Origin: Arthrobacter bussei
Lineage (GTDB): Bacteria > Actinomycetota > Actinomycetes > Actinomycetales > Micrococcaceae
Assembly (NCBI RefSeq): GCF_009377195.2
Contig: NZ_VJXX01000006.1
Span: forward strand, 62,001 to 126,000
DNA length: 64,000 nt
Reading direction: 5' to 3'
A program made the translations under genes and the position numbers. This document shows, piece after piece, positions 9,905-18,794 of the stretch. The notes beneath the pieces are model-generated. The model was not told the DNA's origin. It saw only the letters and a program-made list of their open reading frames with translations, and did not search any database. Numbering within the stretch: the first letter of the stretch is position 1; each line of letters starts with the position of its first letter.

Positions 9905-11632
9905 ATGGATCTGGCAGCCCGGCCCTGGGTGGCGAGCTACGCACCCGGCGTGCCCCCGACGTTCGACGTTCCCGAGGGCACGCTCACCGACCTGCTCGAG
10001 ACGTCGGTGCGCACCTACCGCACGGGGACGGCCCTCGAGTTCTTCGGTGCGGCGACGAGCTACCGCGAGCTGGGCGACGCCGTCGACCGCGCCGCAGCCG
10101 GCCTGCGGGCCCTCGGCATCCGCGCGGGTGACCGGGTGGCCCTGGTGCTGCCGAACTGCCCGCAGCACATCATCGCCTTCTACGCCGTCCTGCGCCTCGG
10201 GGCGATCGTCGTCGAACACAACCCGCTCTACACCGACCGCGAGCTGCGCCACCAGTTCGAGGACCACGGCGCCACCGTGGCGATCGTCTGGGACCGGGTG
10301 GCACGCCAGGTCCAGCAGCTGCCGGCCGACATCCCGGTGACCGCCCTGGTGACGGTGGACCTCGTCAGCGCGATGCCCGTGTCGCGCCGGCTGGCCCTGC
10401 GCCTGCCCATCCGCCGGGCCCGGGAGGCGCGGAAGGCACTGACGACGACGGACAGGCCCACCGGTCCCCGGAAGGTCCTCGGCTGGAGCGAACTGCTCCG
10501 GCACCGACCGCTCCCGCACAAGCATCCGCGCCCGTCCGCGACGGACACCGCCGTCCTGCAGTACACCAGCGGGACGACCGGGGTGCCCAAGGGCGCCGTC
10601 CTGACGCACCGGAACCTCCTCGCCAATGCGGCCCAGGGCCGGGCCTGGGTCCCCGGTCTCGAGGCAGGGCGGGAGACGGTCTACGCCGTGCTCCCCATGT
10701 TCCATGCGTACGGGCTCACGCTCTGCCTGACCTTCGCGATGAGCATCGGCGCGAAGCTCGTCCTGTTCCCCCGGTTCGACGTCGACCTCGTCCTGGCTGC
10801 GGCGAGGAAGAGCCCGCCCACCTTCCTGCCCGCCGTCCCGCCTATCTACGAGCGGCTGGCAGGAGGCGCGGCCGCCCGTGGCGCCGACCTGCGCAGCATC
10901 CGCTTCGCCATCTCCGGTGCCATGAACCTCCCCGAGTCCACCGTGGAGACCTGGGAGGCTGCAACCGGCGGCTACCTCATCGAGGGCTACGGACTCACCG
11001 AGACCTCCCCCGTGGCCGCCGGCAACCCGATCGGCCCGACCCGCCGTCCGGGCACCGTCGGCGTCCCCTTCCCCGGCACCGACGTGCGCATCGTCGACCC
11101 TGACGACCCCGGCGCCGACCGCGGACCCGGCGAGGCGGGCGAGCTCCTCATCCGTGGACCGCAGGTGTTCCAGGGCTACTGGCGCAAACCCGACGAGACA
11201 CACGCCGCGCTCCTCGACGGCGGCTGGTTCCGGACGGGGGACATCGTCCGGATGGACGAGGACTGCTTCATCACGATCGTCGACCGCATCAAGGAGCTCA
11301 TCATCACGGGCGGCTTCAATGTCGCCCCCTCCGAGGTGGAGGACGCCCTCCGGGCACATCCGGACGTCACCGACGCCGCCGTCGTCGGGCTGCCCCGCAA
11401 GGGCGGCGGCGAGGACGTGGCCGCCGTGGTCGTGCTCGCCGACGGTGCCGCACTCGACGTCGAGAGCCTTCGCTCCCACTGCCGTGGCGCGCTCGCGGCC
11501 TACAAGGTCCCCCGCACCATCGTGCAGACCGAGGACCTGCCCCGATCCCTGATCGGCAAGGTCCTCCGGCGCGAGGTGCGCACCCAATTGCTCAACGATG
11601 GCCCCCGTGCCGAAGGAAGTGACAGTCGATGA
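9905..11632 (+). CDS. AMP-forming long-chain acyl-CoA ligase (FadD-like)
   Basis: Adenylate-forming enzyme of 575 residues that activates a carboxylic acid, probably a fatty acid, to its CoA thioester using ATP. The phosphate-binding A3 motif YTSGTTGVPKGAVLTHRN starts near residue 220. GYGLTETSP is near 361, the hinge DGGWFRTGDI near 438, and the catalytic lysine sits in LIGKVLRRE near 550. The chosen ATG at 9905 has AGGAAG seven bases ahead; the frame is open much further upstream across the repeat, but that part is not protein-like. The stop overlaps the next start as ATGA, so it is probably co-transcribed with the AI-2E-type transporter. Confidence 0.92.
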   Translation: MDLAARPWVASYAPGVPPTFDVPEGTLTDLLETSVRTYRTGTALEFFGAATSYRELGDAVDRAAAGLRALGIRAGDRVALVLPNCPQHIIAFYAVLRLGAIVVEHNPLYTDRELRHQFEDHGATVAIVWDRVARQVQQLPADIPVTALVTVDLVSAMPVSRRLALRLPIRRAREARKALTTTDRPTGPRKVLGWSELLRHRPLPHKHPRPSATDTAVLQYTSGTTGVPKGAVLTHRNLLANAAQGRAWVPGLEAGRETVYAVLPMFHAYGLTLCLTFAMSIGAKLVLFPRFDVDLVLAAARKSPPTFLPAVPPIYERLAGGAAARGADLRSIRFAISGAMNLPESTVETWEAATGGYLIEGYGLTETSPVAAGNPIGPTRRPGTVGVPFPGTDVRIVDPDDPGADRGPGEAGELLIRGPQVFQGYWRKPDETHAALLDGGWFRTGDIVRMDEDCFITIVDRIKELIITGGFNVAPSEVEDALRAHPDVTDAAVVGLPRKGGGEDVAAVVVLADGAALDVESLRSHCRGALAAYKVPRTIVQTEDLPRSLIGKVLRREVRTQLLNDGPRAEGSDSR

Positions 11633-13155
11633 CCCAGCACACGCAAGCCCGGGCGGGGACGCCCGCCCCGAGAGGTCCGTGGCGCGACAGCCTCGGCAAC
11701 GCCAGCATCCGTGCGGGCCAGGTGCTCATCCTCCTGATCCTCGCCGTCGTGGCGATCTATGCCCTGATCCAGGTGCGGCTCGTGGTCATCCCGATGCTGC
11801 TGGCGCTCATCCTGGCCGCCGCGATCGGGCCCTTCGTCAACTGGCTCCGGCGCAAGGGCTGGGGCGCATCCTTGGCCACGGCCGTCTCCTTCCTGCTGCT
11901 CCTGCTGCTCTTCGGCGGGCTCATCACGGGCATCGTCTTCGCCGTGATGGGGCAGGCCGGTGAGCTCGTCTCCAGTGCCACCGAAGGCTTCGACCAGCTC
12001 TACGCCTTCGCGCAGAACGGCCCGATTCCCATCGACGACGCGCAGATCCAGCAGGCCCGCGACTGGGTGGTGGACTTCGCGACCTCGAGCACCGTCGGTG
12101 CAGGTGCCATCTCCGGGCTGAGCGCGGCCGGCAACTTCTTCGCCGGGGCGCTGCTCATGGTGGTCATCCTGTTCTTCTTCCTCAAGGACGGCGAGAAGAT
12201 CTGGGCCTTCATGCTCCGGGCCTTCAGGGGCCGCCGCCTGGTCAAGGCCCGCCGCGTGGGCTACAGCAGCATGGCGGTGCTCGGCGGCTATGTCCGCGGG
12301 ACAGCGATCGTCGCGCTCGTGGACTCGGTCTTCATCGGGCTGGCCCTGCTGCTCCTCGGGGTACCGCTCGCGCTGCCGCTGGCGGCGATCGTCTTCATCG
12401 GGGCGTTCATCCCGCTGGTCGGCGCGACCCTCGCAGGTGTTCTGGCCGCCCTGATCGCCCTCGTGGCCAATGGGCCGTTCGTGGCCCTCATGGTCATCAT
12501 CGCGGTGATCGTGGTCAACCAGCTCGAGGGCAACTTCCTGCAGCCCGTGGTCATGGGGCGCACCCTGCAGGTGCACGCCCTCGTGATCCTGGTCGCCCTG
12601 ACGGCCGGGACCATCCTCGCCGGCATCATCGGCGCGATCCTGTCGGTCCCGGTGGCCGCTGTCGGCTGGGCCGCCATCAAGGCGTGGAACCAGGAGAAGG
12701 ACGAGAACATCACCGACGAGGAGGTCGAGGAGGCCGAGAAGCTGACCGCCCTCGACGAGACCGGTCACGGCCTGAGCTCCACGCCGAAGGAGGAGCACGC
12801 CCGCAAGAAGGAGGAGGCGGGGATCGCCGTGCACGAGGCGGACGAGAGGCCCGGGACGCACGAGCGCAAGGTCGAGGGTCAGGGCGGCGACGACGACTCG
12901 GAGAGCAGCATGGCCGGCGATCCGCATGCCCCCACGTCGGGGAGCAGCGCGACCGCGGGTTCGGACGGGACGTCCGCCGCGACTGCCGCGCACACGTCGG
13001 CCGGCGCACCCTCCGCGGCCCCGGCCGGCGCCCCTGACGGACCTTCCGGCGTCCCCGACGCGAGCACCCCGACCGGGGAGACCGCGGGCGAAGGCACCGA
13101 CGGGCGGCGAGGTCGGCGCGGGCGCAGGGGAGGCTCGTCGACCCCGACGGGCTGA
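11629..13155 (+). CDS. AI-2E-type exporter (TqsA/PerM family) with long disordered tail
   Basis: A 508-residue membrane protein of the AI-2 exporter/PerM family. Hydrophobic helices run from about residue 25 to 345 with the typical pairs (LILLILAVVAIYALIQVRLVVIPMLLALILAAAIGP, FIGAFIPLVGATLAGVLAALIALV, NQLEGNFLQPVVMGRTLQVH). The NQLEGNFLQP segment is the family hallmark. After residue 350 comes an acidic, Ala/Gly/Thr-rich cytoplasmic tail of about 150 residues ending in an Arg-Gly run (RRGRRGRRGG). The substrate is unknown: some members export quorum signals, others act as Na+/H+ antiporters. The four-base overlap with the acyl-CoA ligase suggests coupled translation. Confidence 0.88.
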   Translation: MTQHTQARAGTPAPRGPWRDSLGNASIRAGQVLILLILAVVAIYALIQVRLVVIPMLLALILAAAIGPFVNWLRRKGWGASLATAVSFLLLLLLFGGLITGIVFAVMGQAGELVSSATEGFDQLYAFAQNGPIPIDDAQIQQARDWVVDFATSSTVGAGAISGLSAAGNFFAGALLMVVILFFFLKDGEKIWAFMLRAFRGRRLVKARRVGYSSMAVLGGYVRGTAIVALVDSVFIGLALLLLGVPLALPLAAIVFIGAFIPLVGATLAGVLAALIALVANGPFVALMVIIAVIVVNQLEGNFLQPVVMGRTLQVHALVILVALTAGTILAGIIGAILSVPVAAVGWAAIKAWNQEKDENITDEEVEEAEKLTALDETGHGLSSTPKEEHARKKEEAGIAVHEADERPGTHERKVEGQGGDDDSESSMAGDPHAPTSGSSATAGSDGTSAATAAHTSAGAPSAAPAGAPDGPSGVPDASTPTGETAGEGTDGRRGRRGRRGGSSTPTG

Positions 13156-13200
13156 CAGGCCACTCCCGCCACGTTCGGGAGCACGCTGGGTCCACGAACG

Positions 13201-13236
13201 AGGAAGGGCTTCCGACGACCGTCGGGAGCCCTTCCT
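13201..13236 (+). terminator. Terminator of the ligase/AI-2E exporter operon
   Basis: A 15-bp stem with one mismatch (AGGAAGGGCTTCCGA at 13201 against its complement ending 13236). It lies 45 bp after the stop codon of the upstream gene and is followed by CGTCCTCGG. Confidence 0.75.
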
Positions 13237-13325
13237 CGTCCTCGGATGCGCGGTGCCCGGACGGCGACACCGGGACCCTGTGGCGCCCGGACGTCAGCTG
13301 CCGGCGGGAGCGCAGGCGGCGCGGT

Positions 13326-14882
13326 TCAGCGGACCGACACGGGGGCGTCCTCCGGCACCTCGCCGGCCACGCGCCGGTCCCAGGCCGCCATCACCCGGGG
13401 GTCCGTCGGCCGGGTCGCGAGGGACACCACCGCGTACACGAGGAGCGAGGCGCCGAGCCCGAAGTAGATCGGGTAGTTCGAGTAGATGCCGTCGTACCGG
13501 ACCTCCGCCGTGATCTCCAGGTACGTCATGACCCCGAGGGTGACGAGGGTGCCCGCCGCCATCGAGGCTCCCGCGCCGATGCCGTTGCCGCGGCGCCACA
13601 CGAGTCCGCCGAGGATCGCGACGAGCAGCCCGCCGACGAGGATGTCGTACGCGATGGTCAGCGCGGCGACGACGTCCTGCACCACCACGGCGAGGGCGAT
13701 CGTGACGATCCCCAGCCCGAGGACCCACCAGCGGCTCGAGGCGACGTCGTGCTCCGCCGTCGCGTCCTCCCCGGTGGCCCCGGTGGCCCCGGTGGCCCCG
13801 GTGGCCCCGGTGGCCCCGGTGACGTCGTGTTCCATCGCGCCCCTGCCGGACCACCCGGCGACGAACGGCACGACGTCGGTGCGCGCGACGGTCGCCGCGG
13901 CGATCAGGGCTCCCGACGCCGTCGACATCATGGCCGCGACCGCCGCGGCGAGGACCAGCCCGCCCACGCCGATCGGCAGGACGTTGAGGGCGACGTCCGC
14001 GTAGACGTCGTCACGCGACTCGATCGCGGGGAGGATGACGCTCGCGCTCATGCCGATGACGGCGCCCGCGACGCCGTAGAGGATGCAGTACACGCCCGCG
14101 GCCGAACCGCCCCAGCGGGCGACCACCGGTGTCCTCGATGTGAACACGCGCTGCCAGATGTCCTGGCCGATCAGCAGCCCGAGCGTGTAGACCACGAAGT
14201 AGGTGATGATGCTCTGCGCGCCGATCCCGGTGATGCTGAAGAACTCCGCCCCCGCCCGCTCGCGGATGCCGTCGAAACCACCGGCGGCGGCAAGGGAGAA
14301 GGGCAGCATGAGGGCGAAGACGCCGATGGTCTTGATGACGAACTGCGCCATGTCCGCGAGCGTGATGGACCACATCCCGCCGATCGTGGAGTAGATCAGC
14401 ACGATGGCTCCGCCGACGGCGATGGACAGCGCGCGGTCCCAGCCGAAGAGGACCACGAAGATGGTGGCGTAGGCGCCGGTGGACGTGGCGCAGAGCATCA
14501 GGGTGTAGGCGAGCATGACGATCCCCGAGACGCGCGTGGCACGGTGGCCGTAGCGCAGCGTGAGCATCTGCGAGACCGTGTAGATCTTCAGCTTCTGGAT
14601 GGTGGGGGCGAAGAGGAGGCTGAGCAGCAGCACGCCGGTGCCGATCGCCACGACCAGCCACATGCCGGAGATGCCGTACTGGTAGCCGAGGCCCACGCCT
14701 CCGACCGTCGAGGCTCCACCCAGGACGACGGCGGCCATGGTGCCGGTGTAGAGCAGGGGGCCGAGGCGGCGGCCCGCTACGAGGTAGTCGCTGGCATTGC
14801 GCGTCCGGGACTTCCCCCACCAGCCGAATCCGAGCATGGCGACGAGGTAGACGACCACGATGGCGATGTTGAGTGCTTGCAT
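13326..14882 (-). CDS. Sodium:solute symporter (SSS family)
   Basis: A 518-residue membrane protein with about 13 helices. Family marks are ASDYLVAGRRLGPLLYTGTMAAVVLGGASTVGGVGLGYQYG near the N-terminus, TIGGMWSITLADMAQFVIKTIGVFAL in the middle, and AAAVAAMMSTASGALIAAATV, the SSS signature region. It couples Na+ entry to uptake of an organic solute; the substrate is not readable. An in-frame 9-bp DNA repeat puts a (Gly-Ala-Thr)5 stretch in a loop around residues 355-371. It is divergent from an XRE-cupin regulator. Its promoter region shares a motif with the downstream ureohydrolase operon, so a guanidino compound or related amine is a reasonable guess. Confidence 0.88.
   Translation of the reverse strand: MQALNIAIVVVYLVAMLGFGWWGKSRTRNASDYLVAGRRLGPLLYTGTMAAVVLGGASTVGGVGLGYQYGISGMWLVVAIGTGVLLLSLLFAPTIQKLKIYTVSQMLTLRYGHRATRVSGIVMLAYTLMLCATSTGAYATIFVVLFGWDRALSIAVGGAIVLIYSTIGGMWSITLADMAQFVIKTIGVFALMLPFSLAAAGGFDGIRERAGAEFFSITGIGAQSIITYFVVYTLGLLIGQDIWQRVFTSRTPVVARWGGSAAGVYCILYGVAGAVIGMSASVILPAIESRDDVYADVALNVLPIGVGGLVLAAAVAAMMSTASGALIAAATVARTDVVPFVAGWSGRGAMEHDVTGATGATGATGATGATGEDATAEHDVASSRWWVLGLGIVTIALAVVVQDVVAALTIAYDILVGGLLVAILGGLVWRRGNGIGAGASMAAGTLVTLGVMTYLEITAEVRYDGIYSNYPIYFGLGASLLVYAVVSLATRPTDPRVMAAWDRRVAGEVPEDAPVSVR
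13773..13817. repeat. 9-bp tandem repeat inside the symporter gene
   Basis: Five perfect copies of GGTGGCCCC, with partial copies on each side, coding on the minus strand for repeated Gly-Ala-Thr. Because the unit is three codons, copy-number change alters loop length without frameshift. Confidence 0.95.
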
Positions 14883-14910
14883 GGGAGTCCTCTGACGATC
14901 GACCGGGCTG

Positions 14911-14970
14911 GATGCCTGCTGGGCAACCGATGATGCCCAGTAAGCTACTCGTGACGCGAGTCACGCGTCA
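14911..14970. promoter_or_regulatory. Symporter/XRE divergent control region with overlapping palindromes
   Basis: The 165-bp region between the two divergent starts contains three elements. (1) GATGC-N4-TGGGCAAC at 14911-14927, repeated upstream of the ureohydrolase gene. (2) The inverted repeat CTGGGCA-N8-TGCCCAG at 14919-14940, overlapping the first. (3) TGACGCGAGTCACGCGTCA at 14952-14970, a 7-5-7 inverted repeat with a second short repeat (ACTCG/CGAGT) overlapping its left half. These are the likely binding sites of the adjacent XRE-cupin protein. The link is inferred from position and palindromy. Confidence 0.55.
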
Positions 14971-15047
14971 ATCGTCGCAGGACCGTGTGACATCACGATG
15001 ACCGCCGTGTGACGGCTATGCTTGATCGCCCCGAGGAGAGGACCCGC

Positions 15048-15626
15048 ATGAAGGCGCTGCCCGTCGAGCCCACCAACGCTCCCGTCGCCATCGGATCCCG
15101 CATCAGGGCCGCGCGGCAGGGGCAGCGGATGACGATCGAGCAGGTCGCGGACGCCACCGGCCTCACCAAGGGATTCCTCAGCCGGGTGGAGCGGGATCTG
15201 ACCTCGCCCTCGGTCGCCTCCCTCGTGACCCTCTGCCAGGTGCTGTCCATCTCGATCGGCGACCTGTTCCTGGTGCCGGAGACGCACCTGACCAGGCTCG
15301 ACGACGCCCCGCGCATCAGCCTCGGCGGCCAGGGCATCAACGAGCGCCTCATGACGGCGCGGTCGGAGCGGCGGCTGCAGATGATCCGCGCCGTCGTCGA
15401 ACCCCGTGGCCGGGGCGAGGACGAGCTGTACTCGGTGGACTGCGAGGTGGAGACCCTTCACGTCGTCTCGGGGCGGTTCGTCCTCATCTTCCCCAATGAG
15501 CGGTATGAGCTCGAGGCGGGCGACACCGTGACGTTCCCCGGCCGCGAACCGCACTCCTGGCTCAATCCCGGCGACACCGAGGCCGTGGTGCTCTGGACCC
15601 TCGTGCCGGCGGCGTCCGGCTCGTAG
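15048..15626 (+). CDS. XRE-family regulator with C-terminal cupin sensor
   Basis: A 192-residue transcription regulator. A Cro/C1-type helix-turn-helix spans about residues 15-70 (IGSRIRAARQGQRMTIEQVADATGLTKGFLSRVERDLTSPSV). A small-molecule-binding cupin barrel spans about 110-185 (VDCEVETLHVVSGRFVLIF and FPGREPHSWLNPGD, with the conserved His). The ATG at 15048 has GGAGAGG six bases ahead; upstream candidates at 15009 and 15018 lack one. Such proteins usually control the transport and catabolic genes beside them. The divergent symporter and the ureohydrolase/decarboxylase pair 3 kb downstream are the likely targets. Its stop is 6 bp from that of the convergent APC permease. Confidence 0.88.
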   Translation: MKALPVEPTNAPVAIGSRIRAARQGQRMTIEQVADATGLTKGFLSRVERDLTSPSVASLVTLCQVLSISIGDLFLVPETHLTRLDDAPRISLGGQGINERLMTARSERRLQMIRAVVEPRGRGEDELYSVDCEVETLHVVSGRFVLIFPNERYELEAGDTVTFPGREPHSWLNPGDTEAVVLWTLVPAASGS

Positions 15627-15631
15627 CGGCC

Positions 15632-17584
15632 TCAGCCGACATGCACCCAGGGCCGCTTGGTGACATCCGGCTCGGCGCCGCGCAGTACCTCCCGGGTCAC
15701 CGGAGCGATCTCGCCCTCGCCCGTGAAGAGGAACTTGAAGAGGTTCGCCACGGGATCGCCCTCCGTCCAGCGGAAGTAGACGTGCGGCATGAGGCCGGTG
15801 ACGTCGCGGATGTGCAGCATGACGGCAGCGATCGTGTTGGGCACGTTCGAGCTGTGCACCTCCAGGATGCGGTAGCCATGGCGGACGACGCCGCGCACCC
15901 GCAGCTCGGTCTCGAAGTCGGAGGAGTCGTCGACGGTCACCTCGATGAACAGGGGCCTGGATGCCACCGGGAAGTGCGATACCGCGCAGGCGTGCTGGAG
16001 CTTGTGCCGGTATGCCGCGCTGCTCAGCCGCTTCGGTTCGTGGGCGATCAGGAGGATGTCGCCGTCGTCCTGTGCACTCACGAACGAGAGCGCAGCCTCG
16101 TCCATCCTGATGCTCGTGGCCCGCAGCTCGAAGGCGCGGCGTGACCGGGAGACGAACGAGATCACGATGATCCCGAGGATGAAGAACAGGGCGATCTTCA
16201 GGCCGTCGGGCCGCTCGATCATGTTCACCGCCGTCGTCAGGACGAAGACCACCGTGGCGATGCCGAACCCGAGAGTCAGGCCGCGCTGGTGCTTGCGGTG
16301 GGCGGACAGCGTCACGGCAACGGAGGCCGAGGTGATGAGGGCCAGGACGCCGGTGGCGTACGCGCCGCCCTGCGCCTCGACGTCGGCCCGGAAGAAGAAC
16401 GTGACGACGATCGCGATCAGCGTGATCACGAGGACGAGGGGGCGGACGGCCTTGGCCCATGCGGGTGCCATCCCGTAGCGCGGCAGGTAGCGCGGCACGA
16501 GATTGAGCAGTCCGGTCATGGCGGAGGCGCCCGCGAACCAGAGGATGCTGATCGTCGAGATGTCGTACACGGTGCCGAAGCCGTCGCCGAGGTACAGGTG
16601 CGCGAGGTAGGCCAGGGCCCTGCCGTTCGCCGGGCCGCCCTCCTCGAACGCCGCGGCCGGGATGAGCAGGGTCGTGACGAAGCTCGAGGCGATGAGGAAG
16701 CCGCTCATGATGAGCGCCGCGGATGTGAGGAGCTTGTGCGCGCCGGCGATCCGACCGGCCGGGTCCTCCTCCGTGTCGCCGGGCCTGCCGTCGATCTGGG
16801 GCATGACGACCACGCCCGTCTCGAAGCCCGAGAGGCCGAGGGCGAGCCGCGGGAAGATGAGGACGGCGAGGCCGACCATGACCAGCGGGTTGCCGTGCTG
16901 GGTGGTGAGCGCCGTCCACCAGTTGGTCACGACGCCGTCCTGCGCCATGATCTGCCCGACGGAGACGATCACGACCACCAGGTTGAGGACGAGGAACACC
17001 GCGACGATCGCGACGGCGATACCGATGGCCTCGCGGAAGCCGCGAAGGAAGACCGCCGAGAGCAGCACGAGGAAGATCACGGTGATGAGGATCTCCTGGC
17101 CGTGCAGCCACGAGGGGGCGAACGGGTTCTCGACCAGGTGGGCGCTGGCATCGGCCGCCGAGAGCGTCATGGTGATGAGGAAGCTCGTCGCCGCGAAACC
17201 GAGCAGCACGAGCACGAAGACCTTGCCGCGCCACTTCGGCAGCAGCTTCTCGAGCATCGCGATCGACCCCTCCCCGCGGGGGCTCTCCGAGGCGACGCGC
17301 TTGTACACGGGCAGGGCGCCGAACAGGGTCACGGCCACGAGGATCAGGGTGGCCAGGGGGGAGAGGACGCCGGCGGCAGCTGCCGCGATGGCCGGCTGGT
17401 ACCCGAGGGTCGAGAAGTAGTCGACGCCGGTCAGGCACATCACCTTCCACCAGGGCTGCGTGCGATCCGTCTCGGGTTGGTGCGCGGTGGGCTGGCTCGA
17501 CTCGTTGAGGAGCCAGCGCTCGAGGTTCTTCCGGCCCTGATCGCGGGTCCGGGCGGGAGTCTGGAGGTGTACGGATGAGCTCAC
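15632..17584 (-). CDS. APC-superfamily amino acid permease with cytoplasmic C-terminal domain
   Basis: A 650-residue transporter. About twelve helices cover residues 45-470, opening with [39 protein letters not shown] and including [18 protein letters not shown], an APC-type consensus in TM6. A hydrophilic domain of about 170 residues follows ([19 protein letters not shown] to TKRPWVHVG), resembling the cytoplasmic regulatory parts of other long APC members. The substrate is unknown. The GTG at 17584 is the only start near the N-terminus, with a weak ribosome-binding site. It lies between the two halves of the proposed guanidino locus but on the opposite strand. Confidence 0.85.
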   Translation of the reverse strand: MSSSVHLQTPARTRDQGRKNLERWLLNESSQPTAHQPETDRTQPWWKVMCLTGVDYFSTLGYQPAIAAAAAGVLSPLATLILVAVTLFGALPVYKRVASESPRGEGSIAMLEKLLPKWRGKVFVLVLLGFAATSFLITMTLSAADASAHLVENPFAPSWLHGQEILITVIFLVLLSAVFLRGFREAIGIAVAIVAVFLVLNLVVVIVSVGQIMAQDGVVTNWWTALTTQHGNPLVMVGLAVLIFPRLALGLSGFETGVVVMPQIDGRPGDTEEDPAGRIAGAHKLLTSAALIMSGFLIASSFVTTLLIPAAAFEEGGPANGRALAYLAHLYLGDGFGTVYDISTISILWFAGASAMTGLLNLVPRYLPRYGMAPAWAKAVRPLVLVITLIAIVVTFFFRADVEAQGGAYATGVLALITSASVAVTLSAHRKHQRGLTLGFGIATVVFVLTTAVNMIERPDGLKIALFFILGIIVISFVSRSRRAFELRATSIRMDEAALSFVSAQDDGDILLIAHEPKRLSSAAYRHKLQHACAVSHFPVASRPLFIEVTVDDSSDFETELRVRGVVRHGYRILEVHSSNVPNTIAAVMLHIRDVTGLMPHVYFRWTEGDPVANLFKFLFTGEGEIAPVTREVLRGAEPDVTKRPWVHVG

Positions 17585-17837
17585 TGCATCACGGTAGGCC
17601 CGCGCGGGCGCTCATCGGGGCGTCTTGATGAATCCTTAACGGGTGGGTCCGGGAGCGGTCGTGCGGTGCGTCGCCCCGTCCCCCCGGTGGCAGTCGGGGC
17701 CGCACCAGGATCGTCACCGAACCGGTGCCGGGCCGGGACCGGGAGGAGCATCGAGCCGCCGGAGCGGGCCCTAGGGTGGAATCGACGGACTGCCGCTCGG
17801 TGGGTCCGCAGAGCGCGACTCACGGGGGACGACAACC

Positions 17838-18656
17838 ATGAAGAACACCAGCCTGCTCACTCTCGCGCTGGCCGCAGCGCTCGGACTCGCAGGGTGCGCG
17901 GCGCCCGCCACCGAGGCAGGTCCGGGGGCGACGGCGACGGCGTCCGGGATGGCGTCGACCACCCCCTTCGCCACCTCGACCACCCCCTCCGCGACCTCGA
18001 CCTCGTCGCCGGGGCAGTCCGCGTCGTCGTCGCCCACCCTCCCTGCGGACGGCGGGACCGGGGCTGCCTCCGCCACGGCGGCGCCCGAGGTCGGGTCGTC
18101 CCTGGCCGACCCGTCGTCGTCGCTGTTCACGACGTCGGACGGGCTGTATTCCTTCATGCTGCCAGCGGGCTGGACCACCACGCCCCGCGAGCCGAGCACC
18201 GCCCCCGACTACGGCGTCCCGCTCAGCAGGACCGCCTACGGCATCCTCGATGGCGCGGGCCGGGAGATGGCCGTCTTCGCGGGCGGAGTGCCGGGCGATG
18301 GTGCTGCCCTTCCCAGTCCCGGACACGTGCCGCTCGACGCCGAGGAGCTCCCCGCGCTGTCGGCGCAGGTCGGCGAGGCCGAGCTTCCCGTGAGCTACGT
18401 GTTCGACCACTACCAGGATCCCTTCACCGGGGAGCGGGTGTACCTCGCGCGGTACCACCTCGGCCCCGTCCCCGAGGACGGGCTCTACGGCGTGCCGCTC
18501 GGTCTGCTCCCGTTGGGGGAGAACGGGCTCGTCGTCTTCACCGCCACGTTCGGCACCGATCGCTTCCCCACCCCCGCGGACGCCGAGGCCTGGCTGGGTA
18601 CCGAGGAGTACGCGGGGCTCCGGGGGATGTTCGCCAGCCTGACCTACAACGGCTGA
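17838..18656 (+). CDS. Secreted lipoprotein of unknown function
   Basis: A 272-residue protein with a lipoprotein signal peptide, MKNTSLLTLALAAALGLAGC, whose lipobox cysteine is residue 20. A Thr/Ser/Ala-rich linker of about 80 residues follows. The globular part begins near residue 105 (SDGLYSFMLPAGWTTTPRE) and resembles the small beta-rich folds of PsbP/LpqN-like lipoproteins, but I cannot assign it firmly. No catalytic residues are recognisable. The ATG at 17838 follows GGGGGAC. It is read in the same direction as the ureohydrolase gene 138 bp downstream, but the operator-like region between them suggests separate control. Confidence 0.8.
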   Translation: MKNTSLLTLALAAALGLAGCAAPATEAGPGATATASGMASTTPFATSTTPSATSTSSPGQSASSSPTLPADGGTGAASATAAPEVGSSLADPSSSLFTTSDGLYSFMLPAGWTTTPREPSTAPDYGVPLSRTAYGILDGAGREMAVFAGGVPGDGAALPSPGHVPLDAEELPALSAQVGEAELPVSYVFDHYQDPFTGERVYLARYHLGPVPEDGLYGVPLGLLPLGENGLVVFTATFGTDRFPTPADAEAWLGTEEYAGLRGMFASLTYNG

Positions 18657-18720
18657 CGGCACCGGGAGCGGATGCGTGCCTCGATCCGGGGCGCATGCCT
18701 TGACCGTCGGTGCCGCCCAG

Positions 18721-18760
18721 CAATAGCCTTATGCAAAACCTTTGATGCATATTGGGCAAC
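18721..18760 (+). promoter_or_regulatory. Ureohydrolase operon operator/promoter region
   Basis: An A+T-rich island 35-75 bp before the ureohydrolase start. It contains the inverted repeat TATGCA-N10-TGCATA (18730-18751), nested inside CAATA/TATTG (18721-18725, 18750-18754). It also contains GATGC-N4-TGGGCAAC at 18744-18760, whose 13 fixed bases match the symporter control region at 14911-14927. Placement suggests overlap with the promoter; no hexamers were assigned. Confidence 0.5.
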
Positions 18761-18794
18761 TCCGCCGGGTGCGGGCCCGGATGGGACGGACACT

